DNA of 32,607 nt from Synechococcus sp. UW140 (GCA_945861595.1 CAMAVE010000014.1:1-32607); one strand, 5' to 3'; positions 8,177 through 16,946 are shown, counted from the first letter of the stretch. Notes: generated by a model not told the origin, from the letters alone. Program-made: numbers and translations.

Positions 8177-10831
8177 TTAGGTGAGTGGGTAGCGGCTCAA
8201 CTGGGTGATCATCTTGCAAACCATGGCCGTCCAACCGGTCTGATGGCTAGCGCCAACACCGGAGCCATTATCGCCATTAAAATACTCATTAAAAAGAATA
8301 AGATCGCGCCAATGGGGATCATCCTGAAACAACGATTGCTTGCCATTAAAGGGTCGCTCGCCCTCATCATTACGACGGAAGAGGTTGACCAGTCGATCCT
8401 CAAGCTGAAGCGATGCATCCCAGAGGTTGATCCAATTACCAGAACGGGTCGGGAACTCCACCTTTAAGGTGTCACCATAATAGTGACCAAACTTTTGAAG
8501 GGATTCAATAATGAGGTAGTTGATGGGCATCCAAACCGGACCACGCCAATTCGAATTGCCTCCAAACATGGCAACTGGACTATCGGCAGGGCTATAGCCG
8601 AGGACTTGGGTTTGGGAACCTTCGGTAAAACTGTAGGGCTCGTCTTCGTAGACTTTCGAGAGGGAGCGGATACCATAGGGCGACAAGAATTCGTCCTCAT
8701 CAAAGAGTCTCTCACAAATACGTCGTAACCGATCTTCAGGCACCAATGCGAAGAGAATGCGGTCATTGCACCATTGGCCCAAATGGGACGCCAGCCAGGT
8801 AGGAGTGGTGCGTTCATGCACAAACCATCCCATGCTATTAATCACATCTAAAACTGGTAAACGCATCACCGTGGCCACATCAAAACTGGCCACTGCCAGC
8901 AGGGGAACCAAACCAGAAACGGAACGCGTGCGCAGATAATCACTGCTTCCATCGGCACGCTTAATTACATCGTAATAGAAGCCATCCTCCTCGTCCCAAT
9001 TCAAGTAATTACGCGTGCCTTTGGTATTAAGCGTAATAGCCAGCTGCACAAAGTCATTAACAAATCGCTCGCAAATATCGCTATACTCAGGCTCCTGCAA
9101 ACTCAATTCAACACATATACTCAGCATGTTGAGGCTCAGTGATGCCATCCAGGCGGTACCATCGCATTGCTCAATAATGCTGCCGTCATCAAGTGGAAAG
9201 CGGCGATCAAACACGGCGATATTATCTAGGCCCAGGAAACCACCTTCAAAAAGGTTGTCACCGGAGCGGTCATTGCGATTGGCCCACCATCCATACTCAA
9301 GCAACAACTTTCGCAAAGCAGCCCTTAGAAATGGCAGGTCTGGCTCATCATTGGCAGCCCGATCAATCTGAAAAATTCGCATGGCCGCCCAGGCGCCAAT
9401 TGGAGGATTCGGATCGGAAAGGGCCCATTCATAGGCCGGCGTCTGGGCATTGGGCGCCGTGTAATGGGGACTGCGTAACAACAAACACTGGTGCTTAGCC
9501 ATGGCCGGATCAAAAACGGCGAAAGCAACAGCGTGGAACATCAAATCCCACTGGCAAAAATAGGGATACTCCCATGAGTCAGGCATGGAAATAATGTCGT
9601 GGGCATGCAAGCGTCGCCAGTAAGCATTTTCGCTATGGTGACGCTCTGGTGGCGGCGTAGGGCCGGTGGGATCCCCCTCTAGCCAGCGCAAAACACTCCA
9701 ACCATAATATTTTTTACACCAAAGTAAGCCGGCGGCACCACTGCTATGAATCAGTCGATCGTCGCTCTGCATGCAGGACACTTTGCTATCAAAGAAGATC
9801 TGGCATTCATTCTCCCGCTCGCGAAAAATCGACTGGAAAGCCTCGCCAAAGGCAGGCTCTGTATGGACACTAGAACGCAAACGGCACTCAACAATCCATT
9901 CTTCGCCACTGGCTAAAGTGTGACGAAGCAAACGGGCAGCCTTCGTACCCTGCTGGCCTGGATTGACAGCAGAAAGCTCGCCATCGACCACATAACGATG
10001 GAAGCCATCCTTATGAAAAGACCGCAGGTTGTCGTCGCCAAAAATCCTTTTTGAATTAGTTTCATTATCAGTAAATATCCATTCACCAGGCGAATTGCAA
10101 GCAAAGCTATAGGGCCCAAGCACTCCCTCTGCGTCAACGCTGAGTGTGTCGCCATTGAGTACAATAGGACGTTCAACCTCGTCGGGGTACCCCCAACTCC
10201 AGGTGTTGCGCAGCCACAGGGTCGGCATCAGGGTCAAGGGCGCCGCCACCGGCCCCCGATTGACAACCCGAATCCGAATTAAAATGTCATCGGGAGCAGC
10301 CTTTGCATACTCAACGATAACGTCAAAATAACGGGATTCCTCAAAAATCCCAGTATCAACAAGTTCATACTCCGGCTGGTCTCGCCCCCTATCACCATTA
10401 ACCCTAACCAGTTGGTCATAGGGAAACTCAGACTGGGGGTACTTATAGAGTCCCCGCATAAAGCTATGGGTGGGGGTATTCGCTAGATGGTAGAAGTAAT
10501 CCTTGATGTCTTCGCCATGGTTCCCTTCTGGGTTGGAAAGACCGTAGGCCCGTTCCTTCAAGATAGGATCGGCCCCATTCCAGAGGGCAATGGCAAAGCA
10601 AAGTCTGCATTGCTCATCACAAATCCCCAGCAAACCATCTTCACCCCAGCGATACACGCGCGAACGGGCGTGGTCATGGGGGAAATAGGCCCAGGCATTA
10701 CCATCGGCGGAATAGTCCTCCCGTACAGTTCCCCATTGACGGTCGGGTAAATAGCTCCCCCACAGGGCCCAGGCGGAGAGGCCGTTATCCCGTTCGGCGA
10801 TACGCCGATGTTCAGAGGTCTCAAGCAACAT
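8177..10831 (-). CDS. GH63/MGH1-like glucosidase
   Basis: Large glycoside hydrolase of 884 residues, the length usual for bacterial 'glucosidase' proteins with an MGH1-like (alpha/alpha)6 barrel. The N-terminal ~340 residues look like a beta-rich domain; the barrel runs from about 400 to the end. Landmarks are QCDGTAWM (D557), NSNWRGPVWM (759-768), FNEYFNGDNG (E849) and HQTGWTA near 865. By analogy with E. coli YgjK, D557 and E849 are the candidate acid and base. The likely substrate is an alpha-glucosidic or mannosidic bond in a small osmolyte or oligosaccharide. There is no signal peptide, so it probably acts in the cytoplasm. It starts 5 bases after the stop of the upstream GMC gene, so the two are almost certainly cotranscribed. 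GC is low for this genome in its 3' part (23 G/C in the 60 bases from 8281). Confidence 0.85.
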   Translation of the reverse strand: MLLETSEHRRIAERDNGLSAWALWGSYLPDRQWGTVREDYSADGNAWAYFPHDHARSRVYRWGEDGLLGICDEQCRLCFAIALWNGADPILKERAYGLSNPEGNHGEDIKDYFYHLANTPTHSFMRGLYKYPQSEFPYDQLVRVNGDRGRDQPEYELVDTGIFEESRYFDVIVEYAKAAPDDILIRIRVVNRGPVAAPLTLMPTLWLRNTWSWGYPDEVERPIVLNGDTLSVDAEGVLGPYSFACNSPGEWIFTDNETNSKRIFGDDNLRSFHKDGFHRYVVDGELSAVNPGQQGTKAARLLRHTLASGEEWIVECRLRSSVHTEPAFGEAFQSIFRERENECQIFFDSKVSCMQSDDRLIHSSGAAGLLWCKKYYGWSVLRWLEGDPTGPTPPPERHHSENAYWRRLHAHDIISMPDSWEYPYFCQWDLMFHAVAFAVFDPAMAKHQCLLLRSPHYTAPNAQTPAYEWALSDPNPPIGAWAAMRIFQIDRAANDEPDLPFLRAALRKLLLEYGWWANRNDRSGDNLFEGGFLGLDNIAVFDRRFPLDDGSIIEQCDGTAWMASLSLNMLSICVELSLQEPEYSDICERFVNDFVQLAITLNTKGTRNYLNWDEEDGFYYDVIKRADGSSDYLRTRSVSGLVPLLAVASFDVATVMRLPVLDVINSMGWFVHERTTPTWLASHLGQWCNDRILFALVPEDRLRRICERLFDEDEFLSPYGIRSLSKVYEDEPYSFTEGSQTQVLGYSPADSPVAMFGGNSNWRGPVWMPINYLIIESLQKFGHYYGDTLKVEFPTRSGNWINLWDASLQLEDRLVNLFRRNDEGERPFNGKQSLFQDDPHWRDLILFNEYFNGDNGSGVGASHQTGWTAMVCKMITQLSRYPLT

Positions 10832-10836
10832 GGCGG

Positions 10837-12351
10837 CTACAGCAGTTCCTTCAGGTGATCAGCGATGCGAATCGAGTTAGCAATCACGGTGAGACCAATC
10901 CCCACGCTGGGGCAGCTCGGCATCACACTGGCATCGGCAATAAAGAGATTGCTCACCTCATGGCTTTGGCCCTGCAGATTCACAACCGACGTGGCCGGAT
11001 TACTCCCCATGCGACAGGTCCCCATAGCCACACCAAGCACGGACAAGGGAGCTTGGCCGCGGGGGTGGGTTGGGGCCTCCTTAACCACCTGGGTAAGGGG
11101 ATCACCCTCAGCCGCCTTAAGACAATCAATCCAGCGATACACGAGGCGATCATGGGCCTCGAGATTGTTTGCCTCGTAGTGGATCTGCACCTGGTCGCCT
11201 CGCAGGCTGATGCGGTTGTGGGCATCCGGCGCCACCGCAGTCATGGCCCACCAGGTGATTGATCGGGATGCCAGTTGCTCGAGACCAAAGTCAGGCATCA
11301 ACTTGCTGACTAACGACAGCACCGGTGGGGACTCGGCAAACAGGGCGTCCTGCAGCACTCCACCGCCACTTTGGATATGGCCGAGGGGAAAATCAACATT
11401 CTGATCACCCCAATAGAAGTCATTGATGCCCAAGCTGCGCTGATCGTGGGCGCGACCGGGACGGGCCGCCAACTGCAAGATCGAGGTGAGCTGGGGCTTC
11501 ATCAAGTTGCGACCAACCTGATCGGACCCATTGGAGAGGCCGTGGGGATGGCGTCCATCGGCGGAGCGCAGCAACAGGGCAGCCGTGTTGATCGCCCCAG
11601 CGGCCAACACCACCAGGTGGGAGCGAAAGAGCCAACGGTCGCCGTCAATCTCGGCCTCAACGGCCTTCACCTGGTTGCCACTGGGATTGGTGTGCAATTG
11701 GCGTACCCGGGCGCCCGTGCGAATCGTGATCGCCGGATTGGCCTGGGCAGGGGTAACGCCGAAGACTTCGCTATCGCCGCAGGGATGGCTTTGGGATTCA
11801 GACCAGCTCAAGGGCAGGTCATAGGCGCAGATTCCCTGGCGCGCAAAGGCGGCCCGCAACTCTTCCATGACCGGCTCAATCGGTCTGGGGGGCAAAGCGT
11901 AATCCTCCTGGCGAGGGGGCTCGGTGGGATCCACCCCAGCCTTGCCGTGGACCCGGTAGCTGCGTTCAGCCCGGTCGTAATAGGGTGCTAAATCTGCATA
12001 GCTTAACTCCCAGGCCGGAGATGGGCCCTTCTGTAGACGCACGCCGCCAAACTCTTGTTCACGCATGCGCTCAAGCACGCCCCCCCAAATTTTGGTATTT
12101 CCCCCCAGGCCGTACAGCATCTGGGGAGGGAAGGGATCGCCATCGGTGCCAAACCAGGACTCCTTCGGATGGAAGCGTTCTTTCCGAAACAGTTCGGTGC
12201 CGGTGCTTCTAAGCTCCTCTGCAGGGATCGACTGACCCCGCTCCAGCACCAGGACAGAGCGGCCGCCATCGGCCAGCTCGGCAGCCAAGGTGGCACCGCC
12301 GGCACCCGTGCCGATCACGATGACGTCGTAGTGGCGATCCTCAATGATCAT
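10837..12351 (-). CDS. GMC-family flavoprotein lacking the catalytic His/Asn pair
   Basis: A GMC-fold protein of 504 residues, paralogous to the one ending at 6487. The FAD motif (GTGAGGA near residue 14) and the GGNTKIWGG and GTCRMG blocks are intact. However, the catalytic His position is Val441 (VAMGTC) and the catalytic Asn position is Gly484 (SVGIGLT). The Cys cluster of its paralogue is also missing (only one Cys in that region). It may therefore bind FAD but not perform the usual hydride abstraction. It could be an electron-transfer or structural partner, or use other residues. It lies 43 bases after ctaE with no terminator between, and 5 bases before the glucosidase, which places it in the oxidase operon. 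No signal peptide is visible. Family call is secure; function is open. Confidence 0.82.
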   Translation of the reverse strand: MIIEDRHYDVIVIGTGAGGATLAAELADGGRSVLVLERGQSIPAEELRSTGTELFRKERFHPKESWFGTDGDPFPPQMLYGLGGNTKIWGGVLERMREQEFGGVRLQKGPSPAWELSYADLAPYYDRAERSYRVHGKAGVDPTEPPRQEDYALPPRPIEPVMEELRAAFARQGICAYDLPLSWSESQSHPCGDSEVFGVTPAQANPAITIRTGARVRQLHTNPSGNQVKAVEAEIDGDRWLFRSHLVVLAAGAINTAALLLRSADGRHPHGLSNGSDQVGRNLMKPQLTSILQLAARPGRAHDQRSLGINDFYWGDQNVDFPLGHIQSGGGVLQDALFAESPPVLSLVSKLMPDFGLEQLASRSITWWAMTAVAPDAHNRISLRGDQVQIHYEANNLEAHDRLVYRWIDCLKAAEGDPLTQVVKEAPTHPRGQAPLSVLGVAMGTCRMGSNPATSVVNLQGQSHEVSNLFIADASVMPSCPSVGIGLTVIANSIRIADHLKELL

Positions 12352-12394
12352 GGCTGAAAAAGGAGCAATTCAAGGATAAATTGAACGGTAAACT

Positions 12395-12985
12395 TCAACC
12401 CTGCCAAACATAAATCAGCAGGAACAGCACAATCCAGATGACATCAACGAAGTGCCAGAACAGGGAGGTGGCCTGAACACCTTGCTCCCCACCCACATAG
12501 TTGCCAGGCAGGAACGATTTGACCAGCATCAGCCCCATCAGCAGAATGCCAGTGGCCACATGCAGGCCATGGAAGCCGGTCAGCAGATAGAAGGTTCCCC
12601 CGAAGGTTCCGGATGTGAAACCAAACTGGAGGCCGCCCCATTCAACCGCCTGGCCATAGAGGAAGTAACTGCCCATGGCCATGGTGAGCAGCCAAAAGCC
12701 CCGAAACAACCAGAGCTTGTCTTTGGCCTTGAAGTGCTCGGCGAGCACGATCGTGCCCGAGCTGGAGACCAACACCACCGTATTGAGCAGGGGGGTGCGC
12801 CATTCCAGACCCTCCACCCCGGCCGGCAACCAATTCAGGGCGGAGAGCTTCAAGAGGGCATAACCACTGAAAAAGGCTAAAAAGATAACACTTTCGGAAC
12901 AGAGAAAAATAATGAAACCCGTCATGTTGTGGCCGCCATGGGCTTCGCCATGCTCAGCCAAGGGTTGGGGCGTTGTTGTGGTCAT
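12395..12985 (-). CDS. ctaE: Terminal oxidase subunit III (CtaE, ARTO type)
   Basis: Subunit III of a heme-copper oxidase, 196 residues, in the short five-helix form found in bacteria. The helices fall at about 22-45, 65-84, 94-113, 131-155 and 173-193. Family landmarks are FLCSESVIFLAFFSGY at the first helix, the TGFHGLHVATG segment (about 137-147) and the FWHFVDVIWIVLF C-terminal helix. It stabilises subunit I and its oxygen pathway; it binds no redox metal. Its start overlaps the ctaD stop by four bases (ATGA), implying translational coupling. Assignment to the alternative respiratory terminal oxidase (ctaEII) rather than the cytochrome c oxidase set rests on the neighbouring ctaC. Confidence 0.92.
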   Translation of the reverse strand: MTTTTPQPLAEHGEAHGGHNMTGFIIFLCSESVIFLAFFSGYALLKLSALNWLPAGVEGLEWRTPLLNTVVLVSSSGTIVLAEHFKAKDKLWLFRGFWLLTMAMGSYFLYGQAVEWGGLQFGFTSGTFGGTFYLLTGFHGLHVATGILLMGLMLVKSFLPGNYVGGEQGVQATSLFWHFVDVIWIVLFLLIYVWQG

Positions 12986-14658
12986 GCGGAGGCCTCCTGG
13001 AGGGTGAGCTGGCGTTCGATCTCGGCCTGGTGTTCCACCAGGGGTAGCCCCGTGCCATAGCCATAGGGGCGACTGATCACGGTGGGCACATGCTCCTCAA
13101 AGTTTTCCACCGGCGGCGGCGAGGGCAGTAACCACTCCAGTCCAATGGCATTCCAGGGATTGTGGGTGGCCTTGGGGCCCCGGGCCCAGGAGCTAATCAT
13201 GTTGAGCAGGAAGGGAATAATCGACACCCCGAGCAGGAAGGCACCCAGGCTGGCCAACACATTCCAGAAGGCAAACTCCGGGTCGTAGGAGGACACGCGC
13301 CTGGGCATACCCATCAAGCCAAGGGGGTGCATCGGCAGAAAGTTAAGGTTGGCGCCAATGAAAGTAAGAACAAAATGGAGCTTGCCAAGGCCCTCATAGG
13401 GCATACGACCCGTGAACTTGGGGAACCAGTGGTAAATCGCGGCAAAAATCCCCATCACAGCTGCGCCATAGATCACATAGTGGAAGTGACCAACCACGAA
13501 ATAGGTATTGCTGACATGAATATCAATGGGCACTGTGGCAAGCATAATGCCGGTAATGCCTGAGAAAACAAAGTTAATCAGTCCACCAAGGCAAAACAGC
13601 ATCGGTGTGGTGAGCTGGAGCTTGCCTCGCCAGATGGTCCCCAGCCAGGCGAAGACCTTCACCCCCGTGGGCACAGCAATCAACATCGTCGTGAACATGA
13701 ACAGGTTGCGCATCCACATGGTGACGCCACTGGGAAACATGTGGTGAACCCATACAATTAAACCGAGGCCAACGATAATAAAGGAAGCCAGGCACACATA
13801 CACGTAGCCAAACAGGGGCTTGCGTGAATAAACAGGGAATAGCTCAGAGAAGACGCCAAACACCGGCAGGATGATCACATATACCGCCGGATGGGAATAG
13901 AACCAGAAAAAGTGTTGATAGAGAACTGGATCGCCACCTCCTTCCGGCCGGTAAAAGGAGGTGCCCACGGTGAGATCAAAGAGGAGCATCACCGCTCCAC
14001 CAGTGAGGGCCGGCAGGCCAATCAGTTGCAAGGATTGGGCTGCGAGGGCTGTCCAGCAGAACACCGGCATGCGGAACAGGGTCATGCCCGGCGCGCGCAT
14101 GCGCAAGATCGTGGTAACGAAGTTAATTGCCCCCATGATGGAAGAAACTCCAGACAGAGCCACCGCCAGAAGCCAGAGGCTTTGGCCGCTGATCAGGTTG
14201 CCCAGGGGGTTTTGGATACTCACCGGCGGATAGGACCACCAGCCGGAGTAGGCCGGTCCACCAGGCACAAAGAAGCTGGCAATCAACAGGAGGCCGAAAA
14301 CGGGTACCAGCCAGAAAGCGGCCGTATTGAGGCGCGGAAAGGCCATGTCGGGGGCGCCGATCATGGTGGGGATCAATAAATTATTCAGACCGTTGAGCAC
14401 CGGAAAGATAAATAGGAACAACATGATTGTTCCATGCATCGTATAAAGTCCGTTATACACCGTGCGATCGACCAGGTCAGCAGGCGGGGTAATCAGTTCG
14501 CCGCGGATGATCATGGCGAGGAAGCCACCGATCAGGAAAAAGAAAAAGGCAAGCACGATGTACTGGATGCCAATCACCTTGGCATCAGTACTGAACCCGA
14601 AGTAACGGGTCCAACTCAATGGGGGCTGGTCTTGGTGGAGGGAGGGGGTGGTTGTCAT
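12982..14658 (-). CDS. ctaD: Terminal oxidase subunit I (CtaD, ARTO type)
   Basis: Catalytic subunit of a heme-copper oxidase; reduces O2 to water. From the chosen ATG it has 558 residues and about twelve helices. All metal ligands are present: His75 and His393 (low-spin heme), His391 (high-spin heme), and CuB His256, His305 and His306, with Tyr260 for the His-Tyr crosslink. D-channel Asp104 and K-channel Lys334 (TGVKVF) are intact. Helix VI reads Y254-S255-H256-P-A-V-Y, so the GHPEV Glu of A1 oxidases is absent and the Tyr-Ser pair of the A2 class is present. An in-frame ATG at 14700 overlaps ctaC by 38 bases; the ATG at 14658 is preferred because it begins four bases after the ctaC stop and starts MTTTPSLH, like other family members. 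Confidence 0.93.
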   Translation of the reverse strand: MTTTPSLHQDQPPLSWTRYFGFSTDAKVIGIQYIVLAFFFFLIGGFLAMIIRGELITPPADLVDRTVYNGLYTMHGTIMLFLFIFPVLNGLNNLLIPTMIGAPDMAFPRLNTAAFWLVPVFGLLLIASFFVPGGPAYSGWWSYPPVSIQNPLGNLISGQSLWLLAVALSGVSSIMGAINFVTTILRMRAPGMTLFRMPVFCWTALAAQSLQLIGLPALTGGAVMLLFDLTVGTSFYRPEGGGDPVLYQHFFWFYSHPAVYVIILPVFGVFSELFPVYSRKPLFGYVYVCLASFIIVGLGLIVWVHHMFPSGVTMWMRNLFMFTTMLIAVPTGVKVFAWLGTIWRGKLQLTTPMLFCLGGLINFVFSGITGIMLATVPIDIHVSNTYFVVGHFHYVIYGAAVMGIFAAIYHWFPKFTGRMPYEGLGKLHFVLTFIGANLNFLPMHPLGLMGMPRRVSSYDPEFAFWNVLASLGAFLLGVSIIPFLLNMISSWARGPKATHNPWNAIGLEWLLPSPPPVENFEEHVPTVISRPYGYGTGLPLVEHQAEIERQLTLQEASA

Positions 14659-14662
14659 GGCC

Positions 14663-15601
14663 TCAGGCGTCGTGGGGAAGGGCATTGGATCCGGGCACAT
14701 TCACCTGGGGGGGTGGGGCGGGCTTGACTGTGGCCCAGCCAGGAGTTGGGGTTTGCTGGAGCCGTTGCTGGTATTCCACAACCGCATCACTGATGCCCGC
14801 TTGCAGGGGGAGTGCCGCCGCCTGCTTCAACCAGGCTTGGTAGTCGTCTTGACTATCGACCACCACATCGGCCTGGTTGGCCGCAAACCAGGTGCCGCTG
14901 AACTGGGAATCGCGCAAGCGATAGCGGCCGATGCGGGTAGGGGTGAGGTTGAAATTGATGGCCCGGCCGGGGATCACATCCTGCTTGAGTCGGAAAGCAG
15001 GAATGTAAAAGCCGTGCAGCACATCCTCAGACACCAGCCGAAAGGTCACTGGCTGGTCCAGAGGGAGATGCAGCTCCGTGGAGGACACGCCGGCCTCGGG
15101 ATACCGAAATTCCCAGGACCACTGGCGGGCCACCACTTCAATCGATTCGGCGGGCAAGCGGTCGCCCGGATAGCCCCCCTGCTGCTCCCTGGCATCGGCG
15201 AGGTGAATGTGCTCCATGGGGCCGAGCACACCCAGGCTGGTATTGACCTTCATGGCATAGACCGCAATCGCCATGACCAAGACAAAGGGAATGGCGGTCC
15301 AGATGATTTCCAACTTGGTGTTGCCTTCAATCGGCTCGGCGTCACTGGCGTCGTATTTCTCAGCCCGATGACGCAGGATCACCCAGGCCATCACCGAGGC
15401 CACCGCCAGGAACACAAAGGTTCCAATGGTGGTTTCAAAGCTGAACAACCCATCCACCAAGGGCGCCGCGTTAGAGGCCTGGACGGGAAACCAGTGATAG
15501 GACTGCAAACCAACCCAGCGGCTGATTCCAATCAGCAGGCCAACCCACAGGCTGACAGCAACCACGGCCGGTCGATTGATGGGGCTTGGAGAGGGAGTCA
15601 T
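14663..15601 (-). CDS. ctaC: Terminal oxidase subunit II without CuA site (CtaC, ARTO type)
   Basis: Subunit II of the oxidase, 312 residues: two N-terminal helices (about 54-77 and 97-117) and a periplasmic/lumenal cupredoxin domain (about 150-260). The aromatic QWSWEF motif (160-165) and DVLHGFYIPAF (193-203) are kept, so His196 remains. The CuA loop C-x-E-x-C-G-x-x-H-x-x-M is replaced by D231, Q233, S235, F239 and N242, so no CuA centre can form. This is the known signature of cyanobacterial ctaCII. These oxidases are thought to take electrons from quinol rather than from cytochrome c or plastocyanin. The last ~35 residues are a Pro-rich tail. The stop is four bases before ctaD, and the start lies 55 bases after the DUF2231 gene. 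Confidence 0.92.
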   Translation of the reverse strand: MTPSPSPINRPAVVAVSLWVGLLIGISRWVGLQSYHWFPVQASNAAPLVDGLFSFETTIGTFVFLAVASVMAWVILRHRAEKYDASDAEPIEGNTKLEIIWTAIPFVLVMAIAVYAMKVNTSLGVLGPMEHIHLADAREQQGGYPGDRLPAESIEVVARQWSWEFRYPEAGVSSTELHLPLDQPVTFRLVSEDVLHGFYIPAFRLKQDVIPGRAINFNLTPTRIGRYRLRDSQFSGTWFAANQADVVVDSQDDYQAWLKQAAALPLQAGISDAVVEYQQRLQQTPTPGWATVKPAPPPQVNVPGSNALPHDA

Positions 15602-15656
15602 GGAGGGGCAGTAAGGCGTAGCGACGAATCAACCCAGGTCGGGGAGGACATGGCCT

Positions 15657-16286
15657 TTAGGGCAGGGCTGTATGGAGGTCTGCCCCCGCAGCAAGCAATT
15701 GGTCCGCCGCAATGTGAACACCAAATTCGGCTGCCAACTGGGCACCGAGGGTGCCATGCAGGCCTAGCGCCAGGAACATGGCCAGCCCCACCAGCAGATA
15801 GAGCCACTGGACCTGCCGGCCCAGGTCCTTGCGCCAGAGGAAGCGCTGAAAACCACGCCAAACGGTCATGGCCACAATCACCAACAACAACACCACTCCG
15901 CCAACCCCATGCCAGAGCATGGTGACCATGCTTTCGAGGCCAAAGGTGCTGGTGACTCCGGGCAGGGGAACGGCCAGCAGCATTTCGTAGAAGCCCACCG
16001 CCACCGTGAAGAAGGTGACGACACAGCAGGCCAGCAGGTTGTACCAGCCCACATCGTGGAAGCCCGAACGGGTGACGGGCAGGGCCAGGAAGCGGAACAC
16101 CCGCTTCTCGAGGGGGTAGAGGGCACCGGCGATGTCGAAGGCAATCGCGATCACAAACAGGCCGATGGTGAGGTGCACCAGGTTGGGATGGATCGGCAGG
16201 CTGTAGGGCAGGCCATTGGCTCCAAGGGATCCGGCAATCTGATCAATCGGAGAATCGGTAGGAATGGCGCTCAGAATGGCTTCCAT
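15657..16286 (-). CDS. DUF2231 membrane protein
   Basis: Integral membrane protein of 209 residues with four main hydrophobic segments (about 36-56, 82-107, 122-146 and 162-181). It carries the DUF2231 signature IHPNLVHLTIGLF near residues 32-44, a His in helix 3 (LWHGVGG) and further His residues (LGLHGTLG, FGVH) at the C-terminal end. No biochemical function is established for the family. The membrane-embedded His residues could bind heme, which is inference. The start codon overlaps the stop of the upstream DUF2231 gene by one base (TGATG), so the two are translated together. Its place directly ahead of ctaC suggests a part in assembling or supplying electrons to the oxidase. Confidence 0.8.
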   Translation of the reverse strand: MEAILSAIPTDSPIDQIAGSLGANGLPYSLPIHPNLVHLTIGLFVIAIAFDIAGALYPLEKRVFRFLALPVTRSGFHDVGWYNLLACCVVTFFTVAVGFYEMLLAVPLPGVTSTFGLESMVTMLWHGVGGVVLLLVIVAMTVWRGFQRFLWRKDLGRQVQWLYLLVGLAMFLALGLHGTLGAQLAAEFGVHIAADQLLAAGADLHTALP

Positions 16287-16807
16287 CAGACGATGCCCTC
16301 TCGGATGGCACTGACCACTTTGACAGTATGTAAACCGTAGGTCCAGATCAGCTGGTCACCCAGATAGATCTGAATCAGCACCAATAGGCTAAGAACTCCA
16401 CCAGCCCCAAGGAAGCTCAAGGGTATTTGCTGACTGTCTCGGTTGCGAATCACATAACGCCAGGCGGTCATTAACGACAGGATCCCAGCCAGGGACCAAC
16501 CGATGGTGCTGTGGATATTGAGGATTTCCCGGGCGGCTCCGTAGGGCAACGCCAGGCCTGCCTCGACTTGACCAAAAATAATGGCCACAAAAATGGCAGC
16601 CGTGGCAAATAGCAGATTCCAGAAACTCACTTCAAAGAGCTGAGGTTTACGCAAAACAACCCCGGCCAGATCAAAAACAAATGTAATCAGCGCCATGGCG
16701 ATCACAAAATGCACCACAATGGGATGGATCGTGTCCATCCAAGGCAGGTTGTGGTCGTTGAGGGGCGGCAGCAGTTCAAGCATGGAGGCCCGTTGACCCA
16801 CTGTCAT
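16286..16807 (-). CDS. DUF2231 membrane protein, first gene of the oxidase operon
   Basis: Second DUF2231 protein, 173 residues, with four hydrophobic segments (about 33-51, 60-80, 99-118 and 128-146). It shares IHPIVVHFVIAMAL (27-40), the helix-3 His (NIHSTIGW) and a C-terminal His (YGLHT) with its neighbour, although the two are otherwise quite different. They probably form a hetero-oligomer. Another in-frame ATG eight codons in (16783) is also possible. It is the promoter-proximal gene of the minus-strand block. The 139 bases to the divergent DUF308 gene must hold its promoter, but no convincing -10/-35 pair was seen. Function is unknown. Confidence 0.8.
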   Translation of the reverse strand: MTVGQRASMLELLPPLNDHNLPWMDTIHPIVVHFVIAMALITFVFDLAGVVLRKPQLFEVSFWNLLFATAAIFVAIIFGQVEAGLALPYGAAREILNIHSTIGWSLAGILSLMTAWRYVIRNRDSQQIPLSFLGAGGVLSLLVLIQIYLGDQLIWTYGLHTVKVVSAIREGIV

Positions 16808-16946
16808 TGGTCTGCCAAGTCTGTTCGACTGGTCAGGGGGACGCTTCTTTTGTTGCGGAATGCGATCAATTGTTCTCGTTTACGGGTAATTGGCGCTGCC
16901 TGTGGTGAGCCGCTAAGGTCTGGTCTCGAATTTGAACCGTCTCGGC

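Noticed and set aside
14648-15925. A 425-codon open frame on the + strand opposite ctaC
   Set aside because: ctaC on the minus strand has clear family motifs. The antisense frame is Gly/His/Arg-rich with no recognisable domain, as expected from a GC-rich shadow.
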